DNA of 64,000 nt from Gongronella butleri (Eukaryota; Mucoromycota; Mucoromycetes; Mucorales; Cunninghamellaceae): positions 186,001 to 250,000 of the forward strand of contig JAIWZP010000014.1 in assembly GCA_025201375.1 (NCBI GenBank), in the 5' to 3' direction. The notes beneath the pieces were generated by a model, which saw only the letters and a program-made list of their open reading frames with translations, did no database searches and was not told the origin of the DNA. This document shows, piece after piece, positions 45,684 to 57,463 of this stretch. The stretch's first letter is position 1. Every line of letters starts with the position of its first letter. Both the position numbers and the translations under genes were made by a program.

Positions 45684-46687
45684 CAGTGCCCGGACAAAAA
45701 AAAGTTTCGCTGTGCATAATTCTCTGCAGTGCAAGGTATCAATTAATCGCGTTAATCTCTGCTGTATTGATCAATAATGGCTCCGGTGATATGAAATTTT
45801 GCAGGAACAATGATTTAAAAGTAAAAAAACAATTCTAAAATTATGAAATGGCTATGCCAAGCCGGTATTGAAATAGATCAAAAAAGGGATACCTGACGCG
45901 TCACGCGACGCGACGCGTGCCTACGCGTATACAATGGCCTGTGGAGATGAATTGACGTTATGAACACCATCTCCAATTTTTTTTGCAACGAGTGCAATGG
46001 TGCCTGATTGTATTTTAAGAATCAATTCCATGTTACTTGCATTGCATCGGTGCTGTGATCGAATAATGTAAAATCATCATGTGACACGCGTCACGCGTCA
46101 GTTGCATCTGGAATAACAATTGCCATCTCTGTTATCTAATTTTAATCCTTAGTTGGCTTAAAGCCATTGTACTTATTTAATTTAAAGAACTAGAATAGAC
46201 TGTTATCGATTGGTTGACCAGTAGGAGCACTACGACCATGTTACGAAGGAAATCGCGACTTTTGGCGCGTCTGACGCGTGACGCGTGTCACATGATGATT
46301 TTACATTATTCGATCACAGCACCGATGCAATGCATGTAACATGGAATTGATTCTTAAAATACAATTAGGCATCATTGCACTCGTTGCAAAAAAATTGGAG
46401 ATGGTGTTCATAACGTCAATTCATCTCCACAGGCCATTGTATACGCGTAGGTACGCGTCGCGTCGCGTGACGCGTCAGGTATCCCTTTTTTGATCTATTT
46501 CAATACCCGCTTGGCATAGCCATTTCATAATTTTAGAATTGCTTTTTTACTTTTAAATCATTGTTCCTGCAAAATTTCATATCACTGGAGCCATTATTGA
46601 TCAATACAGCAGAGATTAACGCGATTAATTGATACCTTGCACTGCAGAGAATTATGCACAGCGAAACTTTTTTTTGTCCGGGCACTG
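45684..46687. mobile_element. Foldback non-autonomous Tc1/mariner-type element
   Basis: Near-perfect inverted arms of about 420 bp (about 45684-46101 and 46271-46687) enclose a 169-bp unique spacer. The outer ends are CAGTGCCCGGACAAAAAAA and its complement, resembling Tc1/pogo-type termini, and both are flanked by TA (45682-45683 and 46688-46689), the target duplication of that superfamily. There is no transposase ORF. The arms carry the MCB-like run CCTGACGCGTCACGCGACGC. The arms differ at only a few positions, so the element is fairly young or maintained by conversion. Confidence 0.8.
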
Positions 46688-47224
46688 TACAGTATTTGGT
46701 GTTTGGTCGGTCCGGTTTGAAGGTCAGTGAGCAGAATCTGACGATTACTTTTAGTTCTTTTACTCTAAAGCCTACAGCAACGCATTACACTGAACAAAAG
46801 GAAACACGTTTGCCTTTGGGAAACGAGAACACGCGTCTTTTAGAGTTTGCGGGCGTGTTGTACCTCCAGAATTTTTTTACAGCCTACGTAGCTGCCCGCC
46901 GATGAAAGATGCGCCAAGAGATGAACTACAGCTTGGTGCTGCGGATGGATCCGTCCGATTTTTTTGACCCGGAAATTCCAAAATAAAGCTCAATTTGGTC
47001 TATTTTGCATTCATCTCGCCATCCACTTGATCGATCTCGTTCAAAAACGTCTGCATCGAGTTCAACGCAAAAATTGCAACAAAAAAGTTTAAAACACCAA
47101 AGCGCTACGACCACTTTTGAAAAATTCAGGGGTCACACATTTAAATCCCAAAAACGGGCAATTTCGAACTCCGAGTGATCAATGCATCCCAAACAGGCAA
47201 CTCCGATAATTTGCTATACGCAGA

Positions 47225-47780
47225 CAAAATGACAGGTCGCCCCGACTTTAGAAAAATAAGCAAAGTGTGACGCATGAACGGCGATCGACTGAGAAAATTG
47301 CTAACTTCGGTGAGAATTTTTTTGCAAAAATTTAAGGTTTGTCATTTCCAGCTTAAGGTGCGTGGATTGCATAGGTTTTTTTATTTTTTTTATTTTTTTA
47401 TTTTTTTAGTTTGCACATTTTTGTGCGCTGTGTGGGCTGCTGCTGCCTGCAGTAATGACTGTATGATAGATGCAAAATTTTCAAACTCAAGCTGGAGGCT
47501 CGTCGCGAGTAATTCCAAAAGATGCGCAGATCCCTTTTGCAAACAAATCTGCAATAAAAATCGGGGGTCGATTAGGCCGTTGTCGAACAAATTGCCATTA
47601 AAGAAATCGATGGAAAAGTGGATTTTCTCCATCAGTTTTGGTTTAGCACAGATGAAACTGGGCTCATCCGAAAGAGCTTCAACAGCTTCTTTCGACATGT
47701 TAAAACAACATTGGGTCATTATTTTCGTTGTCAAGAAAATCGCGCTTGAAAATTAATCAAAAGTTTGGTCGACTTTTGCG
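47225..47780 (+). repeat. Solo arm related to the 21.6-22.6 kb inverted duplication
   Basis: Shares CGCATGAACG...CGATCGACTGA near 47272 with the other copy's complement, plus a long T-rich stretch, GCGCTGTGTGGGCTGC and CCGTTGTCGAACAAATTGCC. It is in the orientation of the right arm of that duplication. Confidence 0.55.
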
Positions 47781-48054
47781 AGCATGAAAGGTTCGTCCAT
47801 CCGGCGAGCAAACAATCAGGAAACGACCATCAGGTGTGTCTCTTTCAAATAACACCAGTTTCACCACGATGCACGATCCACAACGGCCCGATCAACACCA
47901 GGGTTTTATTTATTTTTTTTCTGGAAAGTGACGCGTTGAAATTTCCAACTGGTGGCAGAGTTTGGCGGTAAACGACGTACAATTTTATCGCGAAATGATT
48001 CTTCGCAAAACCAAAACAGCAATGCCAAGTTGCTCGTCAAACTTGTGAATCGAA

Positions 48055-48420
48055 CTCGGGTTTTAATTTTTTTTCTGAGAAGAGAGGAGCCAAATCCTAC
48101 ATGTGTCAAAGTTTCACGGTGCTGCGTCAAGTTCTTGGTGGTGAAATACGTATTTTTTTAACATTTTGGAAAAAAAAAGTTGGTCATGTCAAAATGCATC
48201 TGGAGGGTTCCCCGCTTTGAGAGGTTCAATCCCAGACAGAAATCCAAAACCGTTTGGCGACCTACATACCTGCGCTTTGAGAGTCATGCCATTCGGTGCA
48301 TTGATCCCCTCATTGTAAGCAAATCTGCTATAAAAATCGGGCGTCGAATTGACGCGTCGCGAGAAAATCGCGATTAAGGACAAATCTTAGAAACTTGAAT
48401 TTCTTCATCAGTTTTGGTTG
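48055..48420 (-). repeat. Repeat families C and B, contiguous copy
   Basis: The reverse complement matches 15110-15190 followed directly by 15870-16110. This is the version without the inserted gene fragment, and so serves as the empty-site reference for it. Confidence 0.55.
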
Positions 48421-48819
48421 TACGCTGGGGAAACTGGTTTCATCCGACAGAATAGCGAATTGTGTATCTTTTGTAATAGCTACGTATCGTGGATCAAATT
48501 GTTGCTTGCCGAGAAAATTGAGATTGAAAATTTTGATCGCGCGTTGTCAGTGTACAAACTCCTCGCGTCGGCCTCACCGGGCTGGGACAAAGTGACGTCC
48601 AAACGCGTGTCTTTCTGCTCATGCAAGTTTCAGCATGATAGAATAACAATTGGGCACGCCAGAGCCGAAATTGTGCATTTATTGGAAAATGTTGATGTTC
48701 TCGACAACGGCCTGACTGACGCTCGGTTTTCAAGTCGTGTCCGATAAACAGGACGCCAAAATACCTAAATGAAAAAGTTGCATGGCATCGCGTTCACGCA
48801 ATGACATGCCATGTCGATT

Positions 48820-49560
48820 TTGCAAAATGGCGATTTTTCAACGATTTTCAAAGGGGTTCAGTCGATGATTTTTAAGCCATGGATTTCAAGTTTTCGGATC
48901 ACCACGCCATTTACACCCCGGGTAAACACGTCTTGTTTTGCAACGAACATGGCATAAAATCGGGGGGCCCATCGCCTGGTTCTGGCGGAAAATACGATTT
49001 GCTGCGTTTTCGACCTCATTTATGCCCCAAGGCTACGTAACTCGACGAGTATTTGCCACAGCGCTCCAAAACAGGGTTCATAAGAAAGAGGCCGATGTGT
49101 TACATCTTTGGATGACAATGATCTGTAAACAATGATGCGATTCGGCAGAGTGCTCACGCGGCAAAAAAAGATCTTTGTTTGTCGTCACTTTGCACACGCA
49201 CTGGCTTGTATTGCAGCTGTGGAATCCTTCTGTTGCCCGCATCAAACTAATGCCCCAGATGCATTTCAAGCGAGTGGACGCGTCAGCACTGCTCTGTGAC
49301 GCGTGCTTCCGCCGCCATTCGCCTGCAAAGTAAAATCTAAAATTGCTCACTGCTCATCATAGAACAGATGAATCACGCTCATTTTTAGTATCTTTCGTTG
49401 TTTTGCCATGCTGATTATCATATCGCATGCGCAAGTTTTGATGGAAATCTGCGAATCCATTTTTCGATTTTTGATTTTGGCCTCTGACATGGCTTATTTT
49501 TCGGATGAGATTTTTCAAACGTAAAAGCGCGTCCAGCGGGTTACAGTAACATAGCCAAGC
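48820..49560 (+). repeat. Dispersed repeat family A, copy 3 (diverged)
   Basis: Alignable in blocks with copies 1 and 2 (CAAAGGGGTTCAGTCGA, CACCACGCCATTTACACC, GTGGACGCGTCAGCACTGCT). More diverged and rearranged than those copies. Confidence 0.5.
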
Positions 49561-49791
49561 GGACACGAAATAATGTTCGAGCGTGTCACTTTACAGCCGT
49601 GCAAGTTTTATCCCAAGCAATGTACAATTTAGCACGCCGGGAGCCAAAGTCATCAAAATTGTCATAACTCTTTTTTTTTTTTTTTTTTTTTTTTTATTGG
49701 AGAAAATCATCCGCTTCCCCCAGAATTTCAATTGTCCCTCAGAAAAAGAGCGACACATTGACCACATACTGTAGCACCGCCAAATCACAAT

Positions 49792-51690
49792 TTATTCGTT
49801 CACATCCAAATCGTTCGTAACCTGGCATTCCTTAATGGATAGGCAAGTGAGCACTTGGAACGTGCCGGAAATAAGGCAACTCCACGCTTCAATACAGCAA
49901 TATGAAACTTCATCATGTTCATCTTGCGCATCCCACGGAAAACTCATGAACTCACCAAATTCGCGCGGACGAAAAGCATGCATTTGATCAATTTGCTTCA
50001 ACAACCAATTGATCTCGCTACGCGAAAATGTATAAATTTCGCTATCTTTTCCAACGGTTTCTAACCATTCGTAGTAGTCGGGATCGTCGGAATCATGCGG
50101 ATAAGCAAAACGGTAGTATATCAATGGCGTCGCGGAATTGGCGTGGTTCTGATCTTGCAAAATAATGTAGAGCATGCCATCAAGTGGTTTTGTTATAGAG
50201 AGCGAGAGGTTGGCCACCGACAAGAACACCCACTGTGGCGACTCGCGCGTAAAAAAGTGATTTTTCGAGATGTCGTGTAGCTTGGAAGCCCACGGATTGT
50301 CAATTGGAGGAGATGAGTACGCGGAAACATCGTCAAAGCGGTTGCGAATGCGGTTTAGGTGCAGGTGCGTCAGGTTGGGACATGCGGCAACGAAGGAGTC
50401 AATGGACGAGACAGAGCACTTGTAGAGTTCCAGCGATTGGACGGACAAACGATGTCGAAATTCCTTGCTTTTGGAACCAGGAGTCAAGATCATCCTCGTT
50501 AAGGTAAGCAATGCCAAGCGTGGCATTCCCAGCACCAAATTGGCCAATTTCTCCCAAGTAAAATGGCAATTTTCGCGGTACGAACCGTCTAGAGCCAAAG
50601 TTTCGATGCCAACGTGTGGGAAACATCGTATCCATGGATACATAGAGCTGGGCCTGCCAAAGTATAGCGACAAAGACTTAATGTGCGACTGGGGTTGCTT
50701 GTTGTGCAGATAACTATAAGGCTCCACGTCGTCCTGCATGGTGGCATCGTTCTTGACGGTGATGCTTAGATAACTGGGATAATTCGAGCGCTCCAGGATG
50801 CTTTGAGTGAGCTTTAGAGGCGGCGCAGCAGGATGTTTTGCACGATCGACATCAAGGAACGCTACGTTTACGATCAAGGAATCAAGGTGAGGGAGCGTAA
50901 AAAACAAGAAAGCAAGCAATGCCACACGATTTTTAGGAAGCAGCCCGTGTTGATTGTCTTGAAAATAAAGGCCAAGGCACAATTTCTTCAAATTGGGATG
51001 TTGCTTGTTTTTTCGCTCCATGGCGTTCTGCACCCAGTCGACGAGTGGTTGCCCGTCAATGCCACCAATGTCGTTGAAGGCATTGCTGTCCTGGTTGGAA
51101 ACATCCAAAGAGACAAGTTGTGGCAGATGATCCAGCAGCACGACAAGGAAATTCATGAGACTGTCTTGCTTGATGTCATTGAGGTCCAAATGAGTCAATT
51201 GGGGAGGAAGCACGGTAGGTGATTGCGTAAAAGGAAGGTATGTGAGCTCTAAACCTTGCAAGGGCGGCAGTAAGGTCAAATGTTCAGATAAAAGCTTGTG
51301 CATTCGCAGGCATCGATCGCCACCATATGTACAGCCCTTCACTTCTAGGTGCTTTGTGTTGGGAATCAGGCGAGGCAGTGCGGTGACGAATTTTTTGGCC
51401 AACTCATAGTCATTGTCATCGAATTTGTATGCGAACGCGAGGTCGATACGAAGCGTTGAGACGTTAGAAAGCACCGCTGACGCGAGTGCAATGTCGCCAA
51501 ACTTGTCATCAAATGTTCTGCGCGAGCAGTTGAAAAAGGTGATGCGGCGATATTTGAAGATAATTGACGTGATGAGGCGTCGAAACACCGAATGGACACT
51601 TCGCAATCCCAGCATGGAATTGGATTTGGCCACCTCATTAAAGATTTTAAAGAACACCTCGTCGGGTAGGTCTAAAAGCGTGGTGGGCAT
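49792..51690 (-). CDS. F-box protein with leucine-rich repeats
   Basis: Single exon, 632 aa from the ATG at 51690. Residues 1-40 (MPTTLLDLPDEVFFKIFNEV) are an F-box that would dock on Skp1 in an SCF ubiquitin ligase. The rest carries irregular leucine-rich repeats (TLRIDLAF, HLEVKGC, QGLELTYLPF, LTHLDLNDI, LVSLDVSN, LTHLHLNRI) forming a substrate-binding solenoid, with an acidic tail. The open frame extends upstream to 51957 but runs through polyphenylalanine, so the internal ATG before the F-box is preferred. It sits directly beside repeat island 2, a common place for the expanded F-box/LRR families of early-diverging fungi. The substrate is unknown. Confidence 0.85.
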   Translation of the reverse strand: MPTTLLDLPDEVFFKIFNEVAKSNSMLGLRSVHSVFRRLITSIIFKYRRITFFNCSRRTFDDKFGDIALASAVLSNVSTLRIDLAFAYKFDDNDYELAKKFVTALPRLIPNTKHLEVKGCTYGGDRCLRMHKLLSEHLTLLPPLQGLELTYLPFTQSPTVLPPQLTHLDLNDIKQDSLMNFLVVLLDHLPQLVSLDVSNQDSNAFNDIGGIDGQPLVDWVQNAMERKNKQHPNLKKLCLGLYFQDNQHGLLPKNRVALLAFLFFTLPHLDSLIVNVAFLDVDRAKHPAAPPLKLTQSILERSNYPSYLSITVKNDATMQDDVEPYSYLHNKQPQSHIKSLSLYFGRPSSMYPWIRCFPHVGIETLALDGSYRENCHFTWEKLANLVLGMPRLALLTLTRMILTPGSKSKEFRHRLSVQSLELYKCSVSSIDSFVAACPNLTHLHLNRIRNRFDDVSAYSSPPIDNPWASKLHDISKNHFFTRESPQWVFLSVANLSLSITKPLDGMLYIILQDQNHANSATPLIYYRFAYPHDSDDPDYYEWLETVGKDSEIYTFSRSEINWLLKQIDQMHAFRPREFGEFMSFPWDAQDEHDEVSYCCIEAWSCLISGTFQVLTCLSIKECQVTNDLDVNE

Positions 51691-53006
51691 GATTGATGCG
51701 ACAGAAATCAAACAGCAAGAAAAAAACAAAAAAAAAAAAAAACAAAGAGCACGACCATTTTGAGACGTGGAAAGCCCATTTGTCTGATTGCTCGTGTAAC
51801 AGGAAGCTAGCCTTGAGCGCAATGTGAACTTTATTTCAGTCCTTTCGTTTGTGTGAAAGTGCCTTCGCGTGCCTGTTCGCGTTGGCTCGCTGCTTGCATG
51901 AATCCAGTGTAAAATCAAGAATTGGCGCTTTTGGCGCGTATACTTTATGAAAAACATGTTGTGTGCAGCACTTTATACCCGTGGAGGACTGCATTCGTCT
52001 TTGTGGGAACCTCGCTGAATTCGAAGGCAGTCATCTCCGTCAAAACGACAAAATGAGACCAAAAAATACAGCAAATGTCCATTTGGTGCGAAGCAATTCC
52101 TACCATGAAGTATCGCAAGTCCTGCGAAAGATTCGCGAGGAGCTCTGTTTGTTGGGATGTGCCGTCAACTGCTCAAATCATTATCATTGATGTAAGGAAA
52201 CGAAAATAAAAAAACGACAGAAAAAGAGCAACGGCAGCCGAGACGCATGCTTTTAGCCCTCAGAGCCTATCAGTTGTGATTGGACGAGGCACATGCAGCG
52301 CATGATCAATGCAGCCCAAGAGAAAAAAGGATTATGAACCGCTTTTTGATCACTTTTGATCACTTTTGATCACTTTTGACAATTTTTGAGCAAGATGGCG
52401 TCACACTGTATCTTTAATTCACGCAAAGCGCTCCATACGTCTTTTCTGTCGCTTCAATTGACGCGCGTCACGAGATTGTGAAGCGGATGTTGGAGCGCAT
52501 TCGCGTCGTGCTCGCAGACCACACCACTTTTGACTTCAAAGCGGGCAAAGGACCGCCATGTAAAGCAGCCTTTCTCTTTTGTTTTGCTTCACCAATCGCT
52601 TTCCCAAAATAAAAATGTAATCTGCTCTCGGCCAGTGCCAATCTCTTTGCATTTGTATGGCAATTGACTTGCGGTCACATCTAAAACGCGCCGTCACCAT
52701 CAAATCCAACTAGAATTGGGCATCAAAATCAGGGCGAAAATTTTTTACGGTGCGTCGGGCATGCAAATGAAAAAAAATATGGACGCGTCCGTCTTGTCCC
52801 GCCTTGCTTTTTGCCCTTTTTCTTTTCTCTTTTGTGTCTTTTTCCATCTTTTGTGCGTGCCCGCCCTTTTGTTTTTGCACTTATCGGGATAAAAAAAGAA
52901 GGGTAAGCAAAGCATGTATGAACGTGATAAAAAGGGGGCGCTTGTCGCGTATATGCTGACCCGTGTTTTAGACCGACGATTCACCACGCCACGCCAACAC
53001 CACGCC
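51691..53006. other. Intergenic region upstream of F-box and SET genes
   Basis: Contains a 10-bp tandem repeat (TTGATCACTT, about 3.5 units) at about 52346-52380 and an open stretch at 52430-52610 that looks like a gene fragment (reading SVASIDARHEIVKRMLERIR) but lacks a supported start. Otherwise nothing recognised. Confidence 0.5.
52346..52380. repeat. Short tandem repeat, 10-bp unit
   Basis: The unit TTGATCACTT is repeated about 3.5 times without interruption. Confidence 0.8.
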
Positions 53007-54909
53007 ATGCCAGATACCCTTTCCTTGTTTATTGATGTGACCAACAACAGCACCGACGCTCTGGAGGTGTCTGCCAAGGACGTTGCGCGTTCAATGGCTT
53101 CGTGCCGCGATCCTGCATTAGTTGTCGCCGAAAACGACGAAAAAATGACGCCTGTGCTAACGTCCGAGTCCAGCAGCCTTGCGTCCGCGTCCACGACCTC
53201 CTCGACGCCTCAATTATCAATGGAGCCTGACGATGATCGGCCAGCCACCAAGCGCGCGCGCTTTGAGTCGCCCACTCCGGAGCAAAAGGAGGACGCGTCG
53301 GAAAAAACGCCAAAAAGTGACATTGCACTAGTAACCTCGTCAGACGCAGCCTCCAGCGTGCGACGTTGCCTGCAATGCAACGCCACCAAGACATCATACT
53401 GGCGTACTGGTCCCAAAGGCAGCAAAACGTAAGAAAGAAAACCTAAAAATGCAAAAAAAGGAATTGACGTTAATTTTTTTTTTTTTGCGTGATTAGGCTG
53501 TGCAATGCGTGTGGCATCAAGTACGGCAAGAGCCTTGCCGGTGGCGTGTCTGGCCGGCGCCGCGAGGGTGCTCGAAAAGTCTCATCCAGCCCATCGTCTC
53601 TACCAAAGGACAGCAAGACCAACAAGAGCAAGAACAATATCAGCCGCGCGTCATCGTCACCCGATTCGGCGTCGCCGGCGCCCGTGGCCGCAAAGGCGAC
53701 GTCGTCAATGGTGTGGAAAAAGGCGTCTTTGCGAGATCGCAAGGTTTTCCTGACGGCTGGCCTCTATTCCGGCTCCACAGAGCGTCACGGTGCTCCCTTT
53801 CGCGTTCCACCGCCACTTTACTTTGGTGAGCTGCTCATCGACACGGAACAGGAGTTCGAATTGCCCATCGACATTGTTGAAGACTATCTCAATGGCCGCC
53901 TCTTTGATTTTGGCGAACAGCGCACAAACAAGCCCAATAGGTACATCCGCCTTCTAAACAGTAAGTCCAGAGAGCTCAGAGTGACGAGGAAAAAAGAAAA
54001 AAAAGAAAGGACGCAAACCTTGCGAGAAAAAATGACGCGTTCGCTGACATTTTATGCTTCTTACTCATTTTTAACCTATATTTTAGACGCATTCACGGAA
54101 CGCAAGGCTCGCCGAGAGGACCATGGTGGTGTCTGCCAGTGCACGCCACCATCGGACCGCAGCAAGTTTGGATGCGGTGAGAATTGCCTGAATCGCATGA
54201 TGTTTTATGAGTGCAACCCAAATACATGCCCGTGCGGCGACCAATGCTCGAACCAGCGATTCCGCAAGCGCGAGTTTGTCAAGGGGCTCAAAGTGGTCAA
54301 GGTAAAAAAAAAAAAAAAAAAAGCGACACATCTTGGCAAAAGACGCGACGCGCTCATTTTTTCTTGTCTTCTTCGTCTTTTCTCCTAGACGGACGGCCGT
54401 GGCTGGGGTCTTTGCACACCGCATGCGATCAAGCAGGGGACGCTGATCACTGAATACCGCGGCGAGGTCGTGTCAGTCAAGACGTACGAGGAGCGCATGC
54501 GCACGGTCTACAAATACCAGCACAATTTCTACTTTCTCGATTACCACAAGGGTGAAGTTCTGGACGCGTTTTACAAGGGATCCGAGGCGCGCTTCATCAA
54601 CCACGGCTGCGACCCAAATTGCCAGATCGAAAAATGGTAAGTGGAAAAACAAGGACGCGACGCGGTTTTTTTTTTTTTTTTTTTGGTCACTTTTGGCAAA
54701 ATCATCTTCTCACACTTTTCTTTTTTAGGAGCCGCAATGGCGAATTCCACATGGGCGTGTTTGCAATCAAGGACATTGAGGCGAATAGCGAGCTGTTTTA
54801 CGATTACAACTTTGATTTGTATGATACCAAGGCCATGGGCCAAAAATGCCAATGTGGTGGCGCCAATTGCCGCGGTTATGTCGGCAAACGCCCACCTAGC
54901 AAAAAGTAG
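53007..54909 (+). CDS. SET-domain histone methyltransferase with N-terminal GATA zinc finger
   Basis: Five exons: join(53007..53428, 53497..53960, 54087..54301, 54389..54636, 54729..54909), 509 aa. An in-frame ATG at 52914 would add 31 residues; 53007 has the better context. Residues 1-115 are Ser/Thr-rich and disordered. A GATA-type finger spans C121-C146 (CLQCNATKTSYW, LCNACGIKYGKS), split by intron 1. An AWS region (CQCTPPSD, GCGENCLNRMM, CPCGDQCSNQRF) starts near residue 312, followed by SET (RGWGLCTP, NHGCDPNC, SELFYDYNF) and post-SET (KCQCGGANCRGYVG). The AWS-SET-postSET layout fits the ASH1/SET2/NSD branch of H3K36 methylases. The finger could target it to DNA. Confidence 0.92.
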
Positions 54910-55058
54910 CCTCGTCCTCGACTCTTCCGCCCACCCCTCGTTGTCGAAATAAAAAAGAAAAATGGCCTGTTTATGCAAATTGGGAATGAATATCAATGTC
55001 TAGATGAAAGGATGGAGCGACGTTGATCTTGGATGGATGGAATGAAGTGAAAAGATGC

Positions 55059-56851
55059 TTAGTGAGATGCTTGGTTCTTCAGCAAATATGGCGTTGCTAT
55101 GTATTTATGCCAAACGTTGGATTTGAGTGGTCTTTTTGGCCTTTGCAGTGCTCTTGGCTTTGCGCGTTTGGGCTGGCCACTGCTGTCGTCAAGTGTGTCT
55201 GCCATGGCGGTTTTGCGCTTGCGCGGCTGGCTCTTTGGCGTGTTTGCGTCGCGTTTGGGCCCCTTGGTGGGCCTGTCCGAAGAAGGTTTGTCGGCCGCGT
55301 GCTTTTCCACGGCTTTGATCAGGCGTTTGAGCGTGCGCGATTGGTCGTTCGTGAGCTGTGGGGTCAATGTGAGCGGCAAGTCGCCCTGTTGCATGAATTG
55401 GGCGATCTTGTATTGCAGTTCGGCCGGGAACGTGCTAAAAAAAAGGGGGGAATGAGATTTCATGCGATTGGACGTGATTTCACGCGACGCGTCTTTTGCA
55501 GGCTCCTTACTCCAAGTCGTCGATCAACTTTTGGGCCTCGGTCATGGTGGTCTCGTCGTACACGCCGTGTTCCAGCCTCAGACTAATCAAGCGTGCGCGC
55601 TCAAACATCATTTCTTGGTATTTGTCGTCGTCGACTACCAAACACAGTGTCCGTCAGCTTCTGCGCGTGTTTTCTTTTGATTTTTTTTCTTTCGTAGCAA
55701 TCTTACATGGAATGGCATGAATCACGCTCATGGTCTTGTCAAAAATGACGGATGGATCAGCGACGGGATCGGCATGGCAGAGTTGGATGGCTTGCGCGAG
55801 CCATTGGGTGCCGACAAAGTTCTCGTGGATCAAAAAGCTAAGCAACGAAGGGATTGAGCAAATGGTGGGACTTTTTGGGGGACCCTGTCGTTACCTTAAA
55901 AGCTCCGGATCATGCTTGGCTTGGCTGGCAAGGCATTTATCCGTGATTTGATGTATGGTATTGAGGTCGTTCTCATGGCGCAGCACCTAAAAATACAAAA
56001 CAAAAGAACAAGCATGAGCCACGAAATCCGGACACTTGCCGCAGCGCGTGAAGTTACCTTGAGATAGGCCATGATGATGAGCCTGTGCTTGCAATTGCCT
56101 TTGTATGCCTTGATGAGCCATTGGAGCAGCGCGGCCGGTGGTGGTTCGTCCGGATGCCGCTGCCACTGGTCGTAAAGGTGTAGTGCATACAATTGGCAGA
56201 ATTCAGGGTATTGTTCATGCGACATTTCAAAGCTGAAATCAAAAAAAAAAAAAGAACGAGCTCAATTTTTTTGCCTTTTCTCCCCCCAATTCCGTGTTTT
56301 GGGAATTTACTCGCGCAGCAGGTCGTCCATCTCGCTGTGTAAATCATGGTCGGCTTGGTAGACGAGGAGCGCTCGGATGTTTTCAATGTTCTACGCGAAA
56401 ATTTGATGAATAAATCATGCCAATTGGGCCTCTTTTTGTTGTTTTTTGCTTACCCGTGGTTGGGTGATGCCTGAAATAGTGCTGCGCAAATAGGTAGGCA
56501 GTTCGCTGGGCAGGATATGCTTGTAGATCTCCTGGCCGATCTACCAAAGAACGTTTGAGTGTAGCTCAAAGAGTGTAAAACGACGAAAAAAACGTTTACC
56601 TGCCAATAAGAGTCTGGTATATACTTGCTTGTGGCGATCAGGGCAAGGACGAGAGCAAGGGCGTCCTTGTAGCGTCGCTGTTTGAGGCAAGAGGCGACCA
56701 AGAACCGCGCAAAGCTGATCACGAAGCGTTTTGGGTCATAAACGTACGTTGGCCGTGCGTCTGGCAGGAATTTTGCCAAATGTAGCACGTTTTTCGCCTG
56801 ATAATTGCCAATGAGAGCTTCCGTGGTACGCACCCGGCTGCCTCCTTTCAT
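55059..56851 (-). CDS. Helical protein of unknown function
   Basis: Eight exons: complement(join(55059..55434, 55511..55634, 55707..55837, 55895..55986, 56058..56232, 56311..56390, 56454..56540, 56600..56851)), 438 aa, starting MKGGSRVRTTEALIGNYQAK. The first 330 residues are predicted all-helical with repeated leucine-rich helices (VISFARFLVASCLKQRRYKD, ALLVYQADHDLHSEMDDLL, IHQITDKCLASQAKHD), resembling a HEAT- or TPR-like scaffold. The tail is Lys/Arg/Pro-rich with likely nuclear localisation signals (PRKRKTA, QPKRAKPR). This suggests a nuclear scaffold protein. I do not recognise the family. Every exon join keeps frame, which supports the model. Confidence 0.8.
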
Positions 56852-57463
56852 AGCAAAAGCAACAGGGCAAGCGGAATCGACAAAAGAAAGAAAAAAAAAA
56901 AAAAGGGACAGAAAGAAAAAAAAAAAAAAAAAAAGACGAACCGCCGAACAAGCCATGGCAAAAAAAAAGGGGGGTGCCCTAGGCCAACTTAAAAAGGCAA
57001 TTGGACGTCCCCCCACCCAAAGATTCAGGTCCGCTCGATGCGAGGCCTGATGGCCCTGTTCGTTGCTTGCACTTTTTGCCCAGATTCCAGAACGCTGGGG
57101 TTTCGCTGCTGTTGGTACAGTATGCACGCATCTAGCAAGTGAACTATTCATGAATTGACCATCAAATCGACACAATAAACCATAAAAGGGATAGATTGCG
57201 AGCCGTTGACGCGTCAAAACGACAAAAAAAACCCATTTTCTCCTTGTTGGCGGCGAACCAAGAAGGCTTGTTGACAAGCCTGTTTGTCCAATGACAAATT
57301 AGAAGGGCGCTGGCTCGGCCAGCCCATCAATTTTTTTTTTTTTGTTTGCCCAAAAACTCAAATTCTTGCACTAAAAAGAACAAAAAGAGGGGTGCTTTCC
57401 CACCGGATCATCCTTCTTCTCTTTCCGCTCTTCTTTTTTATTCTTTTGCTTGCTTTGCTCATC
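56852..57463. other. Intergenic region between divergent genes
   Basis: Contains poly-A runs at about 56889-56904 and 56917-56934. No gene seen. Likely promoters of the helical-protein gene (-) and the RRM gene (+). Confidence 0.5.

Larger units (their letters stand above)
44253..49791. other. Repeat island 2
   Basis: No intact gene is supported. Contents: ordinary AT/GC-mixed sequence to about 45.4 kb with poly-A/T runs, a TACTGTA-rich stretch, the foldback element (45684-46687), a single arm related to the 21.6 kb inverted duplication (47225-47780), families C and B in inverted order (48055-48420), and a family A copy (48820-49560). Short ORFs here do not show domains. Confidence 0.6.

Noticed and set aside
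49583..51222. Plus-strand ORFs across the F-box gene
   Set aside because: Short and without domains, opposite to a continuous 632-codon F-box/LRR frame.
56736..56951. Upstream start (MACSA...) for the helical-protein gene
   Set aside because: The frame between that ATG and the supported exon is read through poly-T/poly-A tracts, with no convincing donor.
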